From Neelides folsomi (Eukaryota > Arthropoda > Collembola > Neelipleona > Neelidae): a DNA stretch of 64,000 nt. The notes below the pieces were generated by a model. That model was not told where the DNA came from, searched no databases, and worked only from the letters and a program-made list of their open reading frames with translations. The stretch spans positions 51,233-115,232 of the forward strand of contig JAQGBZ010000202.1 in the NCBI GenBank assembly GCA_034687125.1, given 5' to 3'. This document shows positions 61,813 through 64,000 of the stretch, one piece after another (the first letter of the stretch is position 1; every line of letters begins with the position of its first letter). The translations under genes and the position numbers were made by a program.

Positions 61813-63285
61813 TTATTTATTCTTCACGAGGTTCGAGAAAGTCATTACATTTTTTGCTTGGAGAACCAATGGCATGTCTATCATACTCCCTCTGAAGTTA
61901 AATGCTCCCTGAAAGTAAAAAAACGAGTTTGTTATTATTACATTCAAAATAAAAATATAATGTTTTATAAATTAATTTTACTAATTTTTTATAGTGCATT
62001 AAAATATAAGTTGAAATAAAGTTAAAAAAAGCACGTACTTTTCCAGATTTCTGATGTTCTTCAAATTCTTTCAGTAATTCACGGGCCCATTCTATTTTTT
62101 CATTTGATGGAGAAAATGATTCTTGACAAACTTGAATCTGACCAGGATGAATAAGTTGCTTGCCAGTAAAACCCATTCGAGCTCCAGCCAAAGCTTGATT
62201 TCTTAACCCTTCTAAATCTAAAAAAAATTCCCAATATCGATTTTAACATCATTTACATTCATTGGGCCCAAAAGGGAACCTTTAATAGAGTTTTTTCATA
62301 ATTTTCTCACCTTTATATTCAATATAAACTACATCAATAGCCTGCAATTTGTAAGCTTTTGCAACAGTAACTAGGAATTGTCGAGCGAAGAGAACTTCGT
62401 CAGCAATGTTGGTTCGCGTTGCTCCAATATCAGCACAAAAGTCATCAGATCCAAAGACAAGAGCATCCGGAACAAAGGAACTCATCTTTGTCATTTCAAT
62501 CGCTCCTTCGCAAATTTCTCTAAGAGAAAGTAACGACTTGGCCGATTCGATAAAGAGAATTAATCGAATTTGTTCATTAAAATTCCGATTTGCTAACAGT
62601 TTTTCTGCTTTCTCTATAAACTGAATATAAAATAATATAAAATGTTTATTCCATTTGCAAGAAATCCTAAAATCCAAAAATATATTTTATTGTATACGAA
62701 TTTTATTATTTACCCATTTTAATTGTTTTGCATTTTCAACTTTTGGAATGTTAATTGCACTCGGAAGTTTTTTGGCCTTTAGAATGACTTCTAAATCATC
62801 TTCGCAAAATCCACTTTCAATTGAATTTACTCGAACTGTGCATTCGGTTCTTCCAAAGGCAATTGAGCCAGTGTCCAAAACTTTTCTTATAGTTTCGCGA
62901 GCCTCTTTCTAAAATTACAAGTTCGTTATGCTTAAAGCTTTTAGCTTATTTATAGCTGTAAGATATATCTTAAACCTTTTTATTGAGAGCAACTCCGTCT
63001 TCACAGTCAAGAACAACACAATCAAGATCAAGTCCAGATATTTTGGCTAGTTTTCTCTCATCATTTCCTGGAACGTACATAAGAGCTCTTCTTGGGATAT
63101 ACTTCCGCTCCTCGATCGAGCTAACCTTAATTGGACCCAGAAAATTTGTTAAGTTAAACAAAGCCAATTTATTGTTGCAAATAATAACCAACATTTCTTG
63201 TTCCAATCCATTGTCCAGTGGTGCTTAAACGTTGTTGAAACAAAGGAGCCGTCAATATCGATGTAATTCTTCTGCTTACATTAGC
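61813..63285 (-). CDS. CLYBL: Citramalyl-CoA lyase (CLYBL), 5' end incomplete
   Basis: Minus-strand exons: 63285-63193 (provisional), 63125-62976, 62908-62714, 62620-62311, 62217-62039, 61908-61813; 340 codons without a start Met. Motifs match human CLYBL: RKYIPRRALMYVPGNDERKL, LDCVVLDCEDGVALNKK, TVRVNSIESGFCEDDLE, LFIESAKSLL, DALVFGSDDFCADIGAT, LQAIDVVYIEY, GARMGFTGKQLIHPGQ, and the end FRGSMIDMPL. CLYBL is a mitochondrial TIM-barrel of the HpcH/citE type that splits citramalyl-CoA to pyruvate and acetyl-CoA, protecting B12 metabolism from itaconate products. The provisional first exon (SRRITSILTAPLFQQRLSTT) looks like a mitochondrial presequence but has no in-frame ATG, so a short upstream exon is missing. 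The 67-bp intron after it has weak sites (GTTGGT, TTAAG). If retained, an ATG at 63194 is in frame with exon 2. Confidence 0.88.
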
Positions 63286-64000
63286 CTGTAAAAGATCGTT
63301 AGAACATTTTATAATATTACAATTAATATAAATGACCAATAAATTATAATTAATTATAATCTATCTTTATAAAATATCAGGGTTTGTGCTATTAAGCAAA
63401 CTTTTAGCTCTTACTGCAACAGTGGGGGCTAAATTGTAAATGCCAATCTGACCGGAATCTTTCCATGTAAAATGTAACAGGGCCTTTTTTTAATTAACCC
63501 GATCGTCCTCGAGAAATCTGCGACAATGTGGGTTTAGCAATATTTTGGAAAAGTTGGCGAGTCTGAGTTTGACATACTTTAATATGGAAATGTTTTTTCA
63601 CAAATTCTTTCCCTCTCTTGCCTGATTCTTTATGATTTTTAAAAAAAATATTTATTTGTCCGGCTCCGGGCCCCAAATGTGCCTGGGGATCATAGCTATG
63701 CTAAAGTCCGACTTGGAATCTGACCGGGCTGGAACACACGAAATCGGAACATGATCGGAACCCGACCGGGCCGGAATGCATGAAATCGTAAAGCGATCGA
63801 AATCGTACAGAAGCGGATCGTTCCTGTCCGTACCGACCTTCCGACCGAATCGGGTAAGCAAATGCCAAATTCTGTGTCATTGTCATGATTTTAAAAGGTT
63901 TTTAATTTTAATTGAGCCCATAATGTTGTAATAAGAGCTAAATGTCGACGGATTACCGAAATACACTGATATTTTATAACTAAAGACCAGCAATGGGCCC
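63286..64000. repeat. Flank with a GC-rich imperfect repeat
   Basis: At about 63655-63880 the sequence is much richer in G and C than the rest of the window and contains two diverged copies of a roughly 47-bp unit (one near 63718, one near 63762) sharing GACCGGGC, GGAA, GAAATCG and GATCG. Overlapping minus-strand frames are open but repetitive and resemble no protein. It is probably a piece of a dispersed or satellite-like repeat. The part at 63286-63500 should hold the missing 5' exon of CLYBL, but I could not identify it. Confidence 0.45.

Overview
The window is nuclear DNA of an invertebrate animal. It is AT-rich, its genes are split by many GT-AG introns of about 50 bp to several kb, and the proteins are typical of bilaterians: a MEC-2-type stomatin, HP1, TMEM135, TFIIIC subunit 2, CIR1, an FMRFamide-type GPCR, PP6 catalytic subunit, Vav, torsin, a LAP1-like torsin cofactor and citramalyl-CoA lyase. 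I cannot name the clade from sequence alone. All exon models were built by hand from splice signals, reading phase and remembered family similarity; no search was run.

Layout. 1-4616: no gene recognised, one clear MITE (2269-2632). 4617-24696 (+): a stomatin gene with two good alternative first exons (9113, 11483), a possible third (4617), and a duplicated two-exon block inside the SPFH domain. 26308-27128 (-): HP1. 28279-33491 (-): four-exon gene of unknown family, 554 aa. 35194-37167 (+): TMEM135. 38171-41697 (-): GTF3C2-like, 13 exons. 42007-43525 (+): CIR1, head-to-head with GTF3C2. 43526-46252: empty. 46253-47677 (+): peptide GPCR. 48030-49604 (-): PP6 catalytic subunit. 50200-50825 (-): unknown, 179 aa. 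51737-57634 (+): Vav with two alternative acidic-region exons. 57997-59400 (-) and 60224-61396 (+): torsin and its LAP1-like activator, head-to-head. 61813-63285 (-): CLYBL, start unresolved. 63286-64000: GC-rich diverged repeat.

Main result. Two unrelated signalling genes carry tandem duplicated internal exons whose reading phases demand that exactly one copy be used. In stomatin two exons were duplicated together (A1+A2 and B1+B2, 98 nt each), and each pair has its own internal intron phase, so mixed pairs hit stops. In Vav two exons (109 and 103 nt) give different versions of the tyrosine-regulated acidic segment: one has a single Y174-like site, the other adds upstream tyrosines like Y142/Y160. 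Skipping or double inclusion causes a frameshift and an early stop in Vav. A mariner-derived MITE with an internally deleted transposase remnant lies about 110 bp upstream of the first Vav alternative exon.

The torsin/LAP1-like pair is the clearest functional neighbourhood: an ER/nuclear-envelope AAA+ ATPase and its likely arginine-finger cofactor share one roughly 820-bp intergenic region. This torsin also has a GSGKT Walker A in place of the asparagine-ended motif usual in torsins.
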